Below are positions 1 to 6,917 of a stretch of DNA of 7,494 nt, piece by piece (within the stretch, counting starts at the first letter, position 1; every line of letters begins with the position of its first letter). The stretch spans positions 1 to 7,494 of the forward strand of contig CAAHEK010000216.1 in NCBI GenBank assembly GCA_900772425.1, given 5' to 3'. Position numbers and translations under genes: made by a program. A model generated the notes under the pieces. The model was not told the origin of the DNA, did no database searches, and saw nothing but the letters and a program-made list of their open reading frames with translations. The DNA comes from an uncultured Lachnospira sp. Lineage in GTDB: Bacteria; Bacillota; Clostridia; Lachnospirales; Lachnospiraceae.

Positions 1-976
1 CACCTATATTATAATAATTATAATATCCCCAATATCCTGACTGTGTACCAGATATACTGTTTCCGTAGCCACTATATCCCTGTTCCTGAAGTATTCTGGA
101 TGCAAGATGATATGGGCTTACACCTGAGCGTTCTCCGGCTAAAAGAAGTCCTGATATATATGTATATCCATTTTCGTTATATGTAAGATCATGGTCTGAG
201 TTCTCCATGAAAGTTCCCTGAAGCATACTTGCTATGCCTTCCTCATTCTGAAGTGAACCATCAAATGAAAGATTCTCAAACATAAATATATTAACATCAT
301 TAAGGAAATTTCTAGGATCCAGTGCATATTGTACTAATGCTGATGATGCCTGAACCCAGCCTCCTGAATCAAACTCAGTATATTTTCCTTCTGTCCAGTC
401 ATAACAGCCTTCTGCCACTGATTTCCATGAAGACTTTGCTGAACCATATGTAAGGCTTCTGCCCAGCACATTCTGGTTCTCGACAACATCATTCCAGTCA
501 TTCCCATTATGGTCTGCCACAAATACCCAGTTAGGATACTGTGCATGGAGCTGTCTTAAACCATCCTTATAAGACTCAGGAAATCCCTGACTGTCAAGAT
601 ATGCCTCAAAATCAGCATCCGGTGTATAATCATTGCGCCTGTCAAGTGTTGTGTACTCTGATGTTATATAGCCTCTCCTGTACTCTCCGTCAAGATAAAA
701 GCCTATATCATACCAACTGTATTCTGCACCAATATTAACTTCACTGTACACGTCAAATTTGAAGCCACCATTAACCTTAGTTATTACATCACCATCTCCG
801 GGTGATGTCCTTATTCTTAAATCGGTAACATCATAATTAACATGTCCTGTAGCTATAATCTCATCAGCCTTGGCTGACATTGCTTCTGAATAAGCATAAT
901 AACCACTTACAAGCATTACTGCGATAAGACATATTGATATAATTCTTTTAACGCAATCTTTGTAATTTAACTTCAT
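1..976 (-). CDS. Secreted SH3-like/glucosaminidase-domain protein (cell-wall hydrolase), 3' end beyond window
   Basis: This is an open frame of 325 codons without a stop, running off the left edge. The ATG at 976-974 has a Shine-Dalgarno GGGTGA (986-981) four bases upstream. A signal peptide is visible: basic start, hydrophobic core at about residues 12-29, and a likely A-K-A cleavage site at 35-37. Residues about 42-106 resemble a bacterial SH3-like domain. From about residue 140 the text (PNWVFVADH, VLGRS, SSWKS, LDPRNFL, SPYHLASRILQEQG, YYNYYNIG) matches the glucosaminidase-domain exoproteins common in Lachnospiraceae. By family knowledge these belong to the GH73-like N-acetylglucosaminidases that cut peptidoglycan glycan strands outside the cell. 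E298 in the LQEQG motif is the likely catalytic acid (inferred). The gene starts 33 bases after the prfC stop with no terminator between, so co-transcription is plausible. Neither cysteine of the leader sits in a lipobox. Confidence 0.88.
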   Translation of the reverse strand, partial: MKLNYKDCVKRIISICLIAVMLVSGYYAYSEAMSAKADEIIATGHVNYDVTDLRIRTSPGDGDVITKVNGGFKFDVYSEVNIGAEYSWYDIGFYLDGEYRRGYITSEYTTLDRRNDYTPDADFEAYLDSQGFPESYKDGLRQLHAQYPNWVFVADHNGNDWNDVVENQNVLGRSLTYGSAKSSWKSVAEGCYDWTEGKYTEFDSGGWVQASSALVQYALDPRNFLNDVNIFMFENLSFDGSLQNEEGIASMLQGTFMENSDHDLTYNENGYTYISGLLLAGERSGVSPYHLASRILQEQGYSGYGNSISGTQSGYWGYYNYYNIG

Positions 977-1009
977 TTAATCACCCGGTCCTAATAAATC
1001 AACTCTGTA

Positions 1010-2602
1010 TTAGTTCTTACCAAACTCTGAAAGCTTAAGCCCTTCATTTCTTTCAAGTACCATATTGACACTCCAGCTGTTAACAAATATAAGAAGTGGA
1101 TTGCCTTTCAAATCTTTTATCTTCTTCATATCCGATGTACCTGTAAGTCTGTTTACATCTACCTCCTCAGGATTCTCTATCCACCTGATATATTCATATG
1201 GTAACGGTTCAAGCTTTATATCCACATTATACTCGTTTTTCAGACGATATTCCAGTACTTCAAACTGAAGAACGCCGACAACTCCGACAATTATTTCTTC
1301 CATACCTGTATTAAATTCCTGGAATATCTGAATAGCACCTTCCTGTGCTATCTGGTTTATACCCTTGATAAACTGTTTTCTCTTCATTGTATCCATCTGG
1401 CGGACTCTTGCAAAATGCTCAGGTGCAAATGTTGGTATTCCATCAAATTCAAATTTGCTGTTAGAAAGACAGATTGTATCTCCGATAGAGAAAATTCCCG
1501 GATCAAATACACCTATAATATCACCTGCATAGGCTTCATCTACTATATGTCTTTCCTGTGCCATCATCTGCTGTGGCTGTGAAAGCCTTATCTTCTTTCC
1601 ACCCTGTACATGATTAGCTTCCATTCCTGCTTCAAACTTACCTGAACATATTCTCATAAATGCAATTCTGTCTCTATGGGCTTTGTTCATGTTCGCCTGT
1701 ATCTTAAATACAAATGCAGAAAAATCTTCCTTGAACGGATCTATCATTCCTATTGATGAATGTCTTGGAAGCGGAGATGTTGTCATATTAAGGAAATGCT
1801 GTAAAAATGTCTCAACACCAAAATTAGTAAGGGCTGAACCAAAGAATACAGGTGTAAGGTCTCCAGCCTGTACCTTTTCTAAATCAAATTCAGCACTTGC
1901 TCCGTCTAAAAGTTCAATATCCTCTAATAGCTTTTCATAAAAAGCATCACCTATTTCTGTTTTAAGCCCATCACTGTCTATAGCAAGATTTTTAGTATCA
2001 ACTTCCTTCTGTCCATTCATTTCTGCCTTGAATGTTGACACTTCTTTTTCTTTACGGTCATATACGCCCTTAAATTCCTTTCCGCAGCCAATTGGCCAGT
2101 TTACAGGGCATGTAGCAATGCCCAGTACATTTTCTATTTCATCTAATAACTCAAATGGGTCATTAGCCTCTCTATCCATCTTATTAATAAATGTAAATAT
2201 AGGAATATGACGCATTACACAAACCTTAAAAAGCTTAATTGTCTGTTTCTCAACACCCTTACTTGCATCAATTACCATGACAGCCGAATCTGCTGCCATA
2301 AGTGTTCTGTAGGTATCCTCTGAGAAATCCTCATGTCCCGGTGTATCAAGGATATTAATGCAATATCCGTCATAATTAAACTGCAGCACTGATGATGTTA
2401 CAGAAATACCTCTCTCTTTTTCTATTTCCATCCAGTCAGACACTGCATGTTTAGCTGTCTTTTTACCTTTTACAGAACCTGCAAGATTAATCGCACCTCC
2501 GTACAAAAGAAACTTCTCTGTCAAAGTTGTCTTACCGGCATCAGGATGCGAGATAATCGCAAATGTTCTTCTCTTTTTGATTTCACTATTAATATCTGCC
2601 AC
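1010..2602 (-). CDS. prfC: Peptide chain release factor 3 (RF3)
   Basis: RF3 is the cytoplasmic translational GTPase that removes RF1/RF2 from the ribosome after peptide release. With a GTG start at 2602 the protein has 530 residues, very close to the 529 of E. coli RF3. GTPase motifs are complete: P-loop HPDAGKTT (19-26), switch II DTPGHEDF (from 86), NKMD (140-143) and GSAL (255-258). Switch I is represented by RGISVTSSV. Domains II and III follow, with RF3-typical text such as MRICSGKFEAGM, FAPEHFARVR and VVGVLQFEVLEYRL. The frame is open upstream to an ATG at 2686, but residues before the GTG are atypical for RF3. GTG is preferred because GGAG lies nine bases upstream and the product then begins MADINSEIKKRRTF, as RF3 proteins do. 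ATG at 2617 is the alternative, but I see no ribosome binding site for it. A terminator separates prfC from the upstream small gene, so it probably has its own promoter. Confidence 0.97.
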   Translation of the reverse strand: MADINSEIKKRRTFAIISHPDAGKTTLTEKFLLYGGAINLAGSVKGKKTAKHAVSDWMEIEKERGISVTSSVLQFNYDGYCINILDTPGHEDFSEDTYRTLMAADSAVMVIDASKGVEKQTIKLFKVCVMRHIPIFTFINKMDREANDPFELLDEIENVLGIATCPVNWPIGCGKEFKGVYDRKEKEVSTFKAEMNGQKEVDTKNLAIDSDGLKTEIGDAFYEKLLEDIELLDGASAEFDLEKVQAGDLTPVFFGSALTNFGVETFLQHFLNMTTSPLPRHSSIGMIDPFKEDFSAFVFKIQANMNKAHRDRIAFMRICSGKFEAGMEANHVQGGKKIRLSQPQQMMAQERHIVDEAYAGDIIGVFDPGIFSIGDTICLSNSKFEFDGIPTFAPEHFARVRQMDTMKRKQFIKGINQIAQEGAIQIFQEFNTGMEEIIVGVVGVLQFEVLEYRLKNEYNVDIKLEPLPYEYIRWIENPEEVDVNRLTGTSDMKKIKDLKGNPLLIFVNSWSVNMVLERNEGLKLSEFGKN

Positions 2603-2611
2603 TTTCAAAAT

Positions 2612-2615
2612 CTCC
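2612..2615 (-). promoter_or_regulatory. Ribosome binding site deciding the prfC start (GGAG)
   Basis: On the minus strand GGAG ends nine bases before GTG at 2602. It overlaps the in-frame ATG at 2617-2615, so it cannot serve that ATG. The stretch upstream of that ATG (CTTTATTTTTAGA) has no Shine-Dalgarno match. This is the main sequence argument for the GTG start. Confidence 0.6.
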
Positions 2616-2649
2616 ATTCTAAAAATAAAGTGTGTATCTGCCGCACACC

Positions 2650-2692
2650 TTTGATGTATAATCAACTCCAAAGCAATTTCCCACACATCAAA
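2650..2692 (-). promoter_or_regulatory. Hairpin in the prfC 5' leader
   Basis: In the minus-strand RNA, TTTGATGTGTGG (2692-2681) can pair with TTATACATCAAA (2661-2650), giving 12 pairs including three G-U, around a 19-base loop. The core of eight pairs is perfect Watson-Crick. It starts inside the T-run of the upstream terminator and ends 47 bases before the GTG of prfC. It could be a leader structure, an operator-like inverted repeat, or chance in AT-rich DNA. No known riboswitch or T-box elements were recognised in it. Confidence 0.4.
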
Positions 2693-2732
2693 AACTATAG
2701 CCTATGACACTAATGCAAGTATCACAGGCTAT
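2690..2732 (-). terminator. Rho-independent terminator downstream of the 86-aa gene
   Basis: On the minus strand ATAGCCTGTGATAC (2732-2719) pairs with GTGTCATAGGCTAT (2710-2697) around an 8-base loop. This gives 14 pairs, two of them G-U; both G-U pairs would be A-C mismatches in a plus-strand transcript, so the structure favours minus-strand RNA. The stem is followed after AG by five T (2694-2690). It lies 43 bases beyond the stop of the small gene, as expected for its terminator, although it could also act inside a prfC leader. Confidence 0.8.
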
Positions 2733-2739
2733 TACTCAC

Positions 2740-2760
2740 TCAGGTTATATACTTACCTGA
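2740..2760. repeat. Inverted repeat TCAGGT-N9-ACCTGA overlapping a candidate -10 box
   Basis: Perfect 6-bp arms TCAGGT (2740-2745) and ACCTGA (2755-2760) are separated by nine AT-rich bases. On the minus strand the space between the arms and the edge of the downstream arm hold TATAAC, a candidate -10 element. The layout resembles a repressor operator, but arms of this length can occur by chance. Confidence 0.45.
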
Positions 2761-2772
2761 AATCTAATACAA
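2744..2772 (-). promoter_or_regulatory. Candidate promoter for prfC
   Basis: On the minus strand TTGTAT (2772-2767) is followed after exactly 17 bases by TATAAC (2749-2744), five of six matches to the -10 consensus but only three of six at -35. Transcription would begin near 2737, so the terminator-like hairpin (2732-2697) would sit at the very 5' end of the prfC mRNA. I found no better -35/-10 pair between the terminator and prfC. If this promoter is false, prfC would depend on readthrough or a promoter I did not recognise. Confidence 0.35.
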
Positions 2773-2774
2773 AA

Positions 2775-3035
2775 TTACTGACAATTAAGTCCAAACTTAT
2801 ATGAAACCTCTGACTTGTCATCAAGTTTTCTAAAAACATTAACAACAACATTCATAACAGGCTCAAAATCTTCTTCCTGCTCAACCTCAATTGAAACTAC
2901 CTGTCCGTCTTCTTTAACTGCCACCGACTTAACAAGCTCGATTTTGCCAATCTGCTCCTCAAGTTCTGCTGCCTTCTCAGGTGTTGTAGGCATCTTGCTT
3001 TTGCTCTTATATTTAACTGCATATGTTCTAATCAT
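2775..3035 (-). CDS. Small conserved-looking protein of unknown function, 86 aa
   Basis: I do not recognise this protein. It is supported as a real gene by a strong Shine-Dalgarno (GGAGGAAG, 3050-3043) seven bases before the ATG, a good promoter upstream and a rho-independent terminator downstream. It is soluble and rich in K, E and V, without a signal peptide or membrane segment. By eye the secondary structure order is strand (2-9), helix (17-31), strand (35-41), strand (45-52), helix (56-71), strand (75-82). That beta-alpha-beta-beta-alpha-beta order is that of a ferredoxin-like fold. There is one cysteine, at residue 85, and no metal-binding or catalytic motif is apparent. It appears to be a single-gene transcription unit between addA and prfC; this position does not establish a link to either. 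Confidence 0.85.
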   Translation of the reverse strand: MIRTYAVKYKSKSKMPTTPEKAAELEEQIGKIELVKSVAVKEDGQVVSIEVEQEEDFEPVMNVVVNVFRKLDDKSEVSYKFGLNCQ

Positions 3036-3079
3036 AATAAAACTTCCTCCATCTACGGATAAATAATCATATAGAAGAT

Positions 3080-3108
3080 ATTATATAGGAAAAATAAAAA
3101 ACATGCAA
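3080..3108 (-). promoter_or_regulatory. Promoter of the 86-aa gene
   Basis: On the minus strand TTGCAT (3108-3103) is followed after 17 bases by an exact TATAAT (3085-3080). The spacer is T-rich. Transcription would begin near 3073, giving a leader of about 37 bases that contains the strong Shine-Dalgarno. The -35 matches the consensus at only three positions, so an activator bound at the upstream repeats is possible. Confidence 0.7.
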
Positions 3109-3119
3109 GCATTGTATGT
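3090..3119 (-). terminator. Weak terminator-like hairpin after addA, overlapping the -35 region
   Basis: On the minus strand ACATACAA (3119-3112) can pair with TTGCATGT (3108-3101), with one A-C mismatch and a 3-base loop. The T-rich run TTTTTTATTTTT follows (3101-3090, its first T shared with the stem). It is the only terminator-like structure I can see downstream of addA, but the stem is short and AT-rich. The same bases form the -35 and spacer of the next promoter, so either reading may be the only real one. Confidence 0.3.
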
Positions 3120-3120
3120 G

Positions 3121-3180
3121 AATTTGTATTACAGAATTTATATTGCAGAATTTGTATTGCAGAATTTGTATTGCAGAATT
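3121..3180. repeat. Four tandem 14-bp repeats (AATTTGTATTGCAG) plus a partial fifth
   Basis: Units start at 3121, 3135, 3149 and 3163, followed by AATT at 3177-3180. Units three and four are identical; unit one has A for G in the GCAG part and unit two has A for G in the TTTG part. A degenerate relative, AATCCTGTATTACA, lies at 3187-3200. The array ends 12 bases upstream of the -35 box of the small gene, on the side where activators or UP-element contacts would bind. It could be an iteron-like binding array or a slippage-generated microrepeat. There are no spacers, so it is not CRISPR. Confidence 0.9.
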
Positions 3181-3215
3181 CATCTGAATCCTGTATTACA
3201 TTCTTTCTCCTGCTT

Positions 3216-6200
3216 TTATAAAGTTATAGCCCTGCCTATTGTAAATGAATATATTATTTTTCCCTTTACTGGTATTCCTGTTATCTGCTCTAATGCCTTC
3301 GCATAATAATCAAGCTGTATGGAATACCTTTTTTTAAGTTCCTCCACTCCTTTTTCATTCTTAGGTACCTTATCCGTCTTATAATCGACTATGACAAAGC
3401 TGTCATCTTCCTTAAAATATAAGTCAATAACACCTTGAACAAGCTGTTTATCCGGCATAAACATAAAGGGCTGCTCTCTGTATGCCATATTATTAAGCAC
3501 AGCTTTTTTTACCCGCACTCCTATATCCGAAGAAACAAATGCATATATATCTTCTGCATTAACAGCTTCTGCCTGTTCTTTTGTCATCTTATTTTCTTCA
3601 AGCATTCTGTTTATATTTTCCGAAATATCTTCAAGTGTATCGCATTTATGATAATCGAGACATTCCATAACCCTGTGATATGCTGTTCCTCTCTCATTAC
3701 CGGCAAGCTTCTCTGTCTCTCCTTTTATGAATGCAGGTATGTATATTTCTTCCATTAAAGATTCTGCCTCATAAGCTTTCTTAATTTCCGGCTGCATAAA
3801 TGCATCTTTATCCATATCCTCGTCATGCTGCTTAGCTTTAAGCTCAGATACCGTCACCTTGACCTTCTCATTTGCATCCGGCTCAGCTATATATTCAGGG
3901 AGCTGTGGCAAGGCTTCATGTCGATAGTCCTCCTCGTTTCCAGGCTTTGTAACATATTCAGCATTTTCATTCCCGCCACTAATCTTTACGGCATTTTCTG
4001 TCTCTGTTACATCATCAGATTCTATATCCGATTTATTCAATTTCACAGCAAAACTTCCTGTATTATAGTTTTCATCCATTAACGCAACCGGCATAACCAT
4101 ATCCATATAACTTTTAAAATTCTCACTCTCAGCATATGTATATGAATCAGCAATCTCTAACTCATGTACTTTATTCTTCCAGTTATCAACAGACTTATCA
4201 ATATCATCAACAATTCCCGTCATATAAAGCTTTTCTCTGGCTCTTGTCATTGCAACATAAAGAACTCTTTCCTCTTCTGCAATGCTTTCTTTAACAAGTT
4301 TTCTTGATATTGCCTCTTTTATGATTGTTGAATTCTTTGTCCTTTTATCAAGGTCTACAACATCTGTTCCAATTCCCAGCTCCTGGTCTAAAAGAACTGT
4401 TCCATTCGCATCAGACATATTAATCTTCTTATGGATACCTGCAAGAATAACAACAGGGAATTCAAGTCCCTTACTTTTATGAATACTCATTACCTTAACA
4501 AGATTTTCATTTTCACCAAGAACAGAGGCTTCTGTAAAATCAACCTCGAACTTCTGCAGTCTCTCAATATATCTTAAGAAATTAAACAAACCTGTATAGC
4601 TGGTCTTTCCAAATGCAGATGCCTTTTCAAGAATGAGGTCTAAATTAGCCTGTCTTTTCCTGCCTGCCGGCATTGTTCCAACATAATCATAATATCCTGT
4701 ATCGTATATAATTTCCCATGAAAGGTCATACACGGACATAATTTCTGATTTATCCCTGTATATATCCAGCCTGTTTATAAAGTTCTCCAGCTTATGTCCG
4801 ATTTTTTCAATCAACATTTTATCATAATCTCCGGAAAATTCTACAGATGTATCACCATTTAGATATCTGCCGTAATTATCTTTTATATAAACAATCTGGC
4901 TGTATAAATCCTTTACATTCTTATTATTTCTACATAAAACCCTTATAAATGAAAGCTCCTCATTTGAAAAGCCTCCAAAATAAGACAAAAGAACCGATGC
5001 CAGGGGTATTTCCTGAACAGGATTGTCAATTATGGTAAGCATTCCAAGAAATGTTCTTATCTCGGTTACGTTAAAATAGCCTTCTGTAATATCACAATAA
5101 GCAGGTATATCGTTATTCATAAGAACATTAACAAATGTATCCGCCCAGCCTGTCACAGACCTTGTAAGCACAACTATATCCTTTAACTGTACCGGTCTTA
5201 AAGAACCTGTTTTATTATCATACACATTAAGTCTTTCTTTTCCGTTTTTTCCGCAGATATCATTAATTATATCCGCTATGCCTTTTGCCTCAAGTTCTCT
5301 TATTGTGTCATCATTCTTACTCTTTTTCTCTATAAGAACAATCTCAACCTGCTTTTTATCTTTCTGTCCGAAATTTGCTGTCTCTTCATTTACAGGATAA
5401 TCAAGTCCAGCATTAAGTTTCGCTTTATCATCATACTCAATCCCGGAAAAATTCTTATTCATCACTCTCTTAAACACATCGTTGGTACAATTAAGAACAT
5501 TTTCCCTGCTTCGGAAATTCTTCTGAAGTTCAATCTTTCTGTTATCGCCCTCATCTGAATATGTATCATACTTCTCAATGAAAAGCCAAGGACACGCGAG
5601 TCGGAAACGATATATGCTCTGTTTTACATCTCCAACCATATATACATTTCCAGGAGCATCCTTTAACCTTCTTTTAGATACTGCGTTAAGAATTACCTCC
5701 TGCAAAAGATTACTGTCCTGATATTCATCTATAAGTATTTCCTCATAATAATCCGCCAGACTGTCAGCAACCTTTGTATATTTATGTCCGTCTCCATCAT
5801 TTGTTATAAGAATATCAAGTGCCAAATGCTCCATATCATTGAAATCTATAACTCCACGTTCCTTTTTTTCTGCCTGAACACGCAAAGAAAAATCTTTCGC
5901 AAGAGTCATCATCATCTTTACAGCTCTTTTATTTCTCTTTATATCCTCACCTGTTTTTTGTATATCACCGGAAAAAATCCTGCCGATAAGAACTGTATTC
6001 ATATACTTTTTAAACATATCACGCTGCTGTTTTACAAAGTTCTTTTTATCCTCATCGACATCTTTGACTCTCGCCCTTCCCAGAGTTTCAAATTTAAAGA
6101 GCTTTACTTTTCTTGAAAGTCCTGAGAATGTTTCCTCATTAAGAAATGACAATATTCCTGCATAATCCGACTGAACTGCTGCCAGATACATTGAAGGTCC

Positions 6201-6917
6201 TGCCGGCGAGTTTATGACTTCTATCATTTTTTCATATTTTGCCTTGTAATCATTAAGACTTAATCTTACCGACTCCATCAGGTCTTTAACAGCATAGTTT
6301 TCATCAACATTTTCATTATCATACATAGATAATGCCTGTTCATACCACTCATCCTGCCATGGATTACTTCTTGCAAAATTATATATTTTATATATGATGT
6401 CAACCATATTAGAATCGTCTCTTCCTGTGCCATAAGCATCCACAAGGTAATAAAACTCTTCATTTTCCGATTCATAATACTCTTCAAGCATCTCTTCCAT
6501 GCAGTCGTTTTCCATAAGCTTTATCTCGCCCTCATCGGCTGTTCTAAAGCCGGGGTCAAGATTTATCTGTGAGAAATGATTTCTTATTATTCCAAGACAG
6601 AAACTGTCTATAGTGGTTATATTGGCATTATTAATTAATGTTATCTGCCTTATTATTCTGTTGTTATCAGGCTGTTCGCATAACAAATCATCTAAAGCTT
6701 CCCTAAGTCTTTGTTTCATTTCGAGTGCAGCAGCCTTGGTAAATGTAACAACAACAAGTCTGTCTATATCAACATTTCTTTGAGGGTCAGTAATAATTCT
6801 TATAATTCTTTCAACAAGAACAGCTGTCTTTCCTGAACCTGCTGCCGCAGACACTAAAATATTACTGCCGGTATATTCTATGGCTTTCTTCTGATCATCA
6901 GTCCATTGTCTTGCCAT
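3216..6917 (-). CDS. addA: AddA: helicase-nuclease subunit A of AddAB
   Basis: AddA, with AddB, unwinds and degrades DNA from double-strand ends and prepares recombinogenic 3' ends for RecA. The 1233 residues match the usual size (about 1230 in Bacillus). UvrD-type SF1A motifs appear in order: Walker A AAAGSGKT (24-31), VVTFTKAAALEMK (Ia), LIDEYQD (DEYQD 397-401), VGDVKQSIYRFR (from 428), QKNFRS (IV), SIHKSKGLEF (H813) and YVAMTRAREKL (M890). The C-terminal PD-(D/E)XK nuclease is intact: GTAYHR (H1081), D1165 in GVIDLYF, D1178 and K1180 in VDYKTD, and QLDYY (1201-1205). An acidic, low-complexity linker (about 960-1000) joins helicase and nuclease parts, ending near VKVTVSELK (S1024). The start is fixed by GGAG (6930-6927) nine bases upstream and by the family-typical WTDDQKKAI start. 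It overlaps addB by 20 bases, implying one operon and probably translational coupling. Confidence 0.97.
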   Translation of the reverse strand: MARQWTDDQKKAIEYTGSNILVSAAAGSGKTAVLVERIIRIITDPQRNVDIDRLVVVTFTKAAALEMKQRLREALDDLLCEQPDNNRIIRQITLINNANITTIDSFCLGIIRNHFSQINLDPGFRTADEGEIKLMENDCMEEMLEEYYESENEEFYYLVDAYGTGRDDSNMVDIIYKIYNFARSNPWQDEWYEQALSMYDNENVDENYAVKDLMESVRLSLNDYKAKYEKMIEVINSPAGPSMYLAAVQSDYAGILSFLNEETFSGLSRKVKLFKFETLGRARVKDVDEDKKNFVKQQRDMFKKYMNTVLIGRIFSGDIQKTGEDIKRNKRAVKMMMTLAKDFSLRVQAEKKERGVIDFNDMEHLALDILITNDGDGHKYTKVADSLADYYEEILIDEYQDSNLLQEVILNAVSKRRLKDAPGNVYMVGDVKQSIYRFRLACPWLFIEKYDTYSDEGDNRKIELQKNFRSRENVLNCTNDVFKRVMNKNFSGIEYDDKAKLNAGLDYPVNEETANFGQKDKKQVEIVLIEKKSKNDDTIRELEAKGIADIINDICGKNGKERLNVYDNKTGSLRPVQLKDIVVLTRSVTGWADTFVNVLMNNDIPAYCDITEGYFNVTEIRTFLGMLTIIDNPVQEIPLASVLLSYFGGFSNEELSFIRVLCRNNKNVKDLYSQIVYIKDNYGRYLNGDTSVEFSGDYDKMLIEKIGHKLENFINRLDIYRDKSEIMSVYDLSWEIIYDTGYYDYVGTMPAGRKRQANLDLILEKASAFGKTSYTGLFNFLRYIERLQKFEVDFTEASVLGENENLVKVMSIHKSKGLEFPVVILAGIHKKINMSDANGTVLLDQELGIGTDVVDLDKRTKNSTIIKEAISRKLVKESIAEEERVLYVAMTRAREKLYMTGIVDDIDKSVDNWKNKVHELEIADSYTYAESENFKSYMDMVMPVALMDENYNTGSFAVKLNKSDIESDDVTETENAVKISGGNENAEYVTKPGNEEDYRHEALPQLPEYIAEPDANEKVKVTVSELKAKQHDEDMDKDAFMQPEIKKAYEAESLMEEIYIPAFIKGETEKLAGNERGTAYHRVMECLDYHKCDTLEDISENINRMLEENKMTKEQAEAVNAEDIYAFVSSDIGVRVKKAVLNNMAYREQPFMFMPDKQLVQGVIDLYFKEDDSFVIVDYKTDKVPKNEKGVEELKKRYSIQLDYYAKALEQITGIPVKGKIIYSFTIGRAITL

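Noticed and set aside
334..546. Minus-strand open frame of 70 codons
   Set aside because: It lies in another frame of the glucosaminidase gene, whose 325-codon frame carries a signal peptide and family motifs.
917..976. Lipoprotein signal in the glucosaminidase leader
   Set aside because: The cysteines at residues 8 and 16 are not preceded by a lipobox; an A-K-A type signal peptidase I site at 35-37 fits better.
963..997. Possible inserted domain in AddA at the acidic linker (residue numbers 963-997 of AddA, about positions 3929-4031)
   Set aside because: Total AddA length is normal for the family, so the acidic low-complexity stretch is a variable linker and not an extra domain.
2687..2774. 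Riboswitch or T-box ahead of prfC
   Set aside because: The region is short and lacks recognisable conserved riboswitch or T-box sequence elements; only simple hairpins are seen.
3121..3180. Short repeats that could suggest a CRISPR array
   Set aside because: The 14-bp units are directly adjacent with no spacers and no cas genes are present; this is a simple tandem repeat.
3435..3758. Plus-strand open frame of 107 codons
   Set aside because: It lies antisense to the addA nuclease domain, whose catalytic motifs are intact; it has no recognisable protein features.
5784..6116. Plus-strand open frame of 110 codons rich in I, F, L and Y
   Set aside because: It is antisense to the conserved addA coding sequence, and its hydrophobic composition is what the complement of an AT-rich, K/E-rich gene gives.
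6278..6487. Minus-strand open frame of 69 codons
   Set aside because: It lies inside addA in another frame; addA is uninterrupted there.
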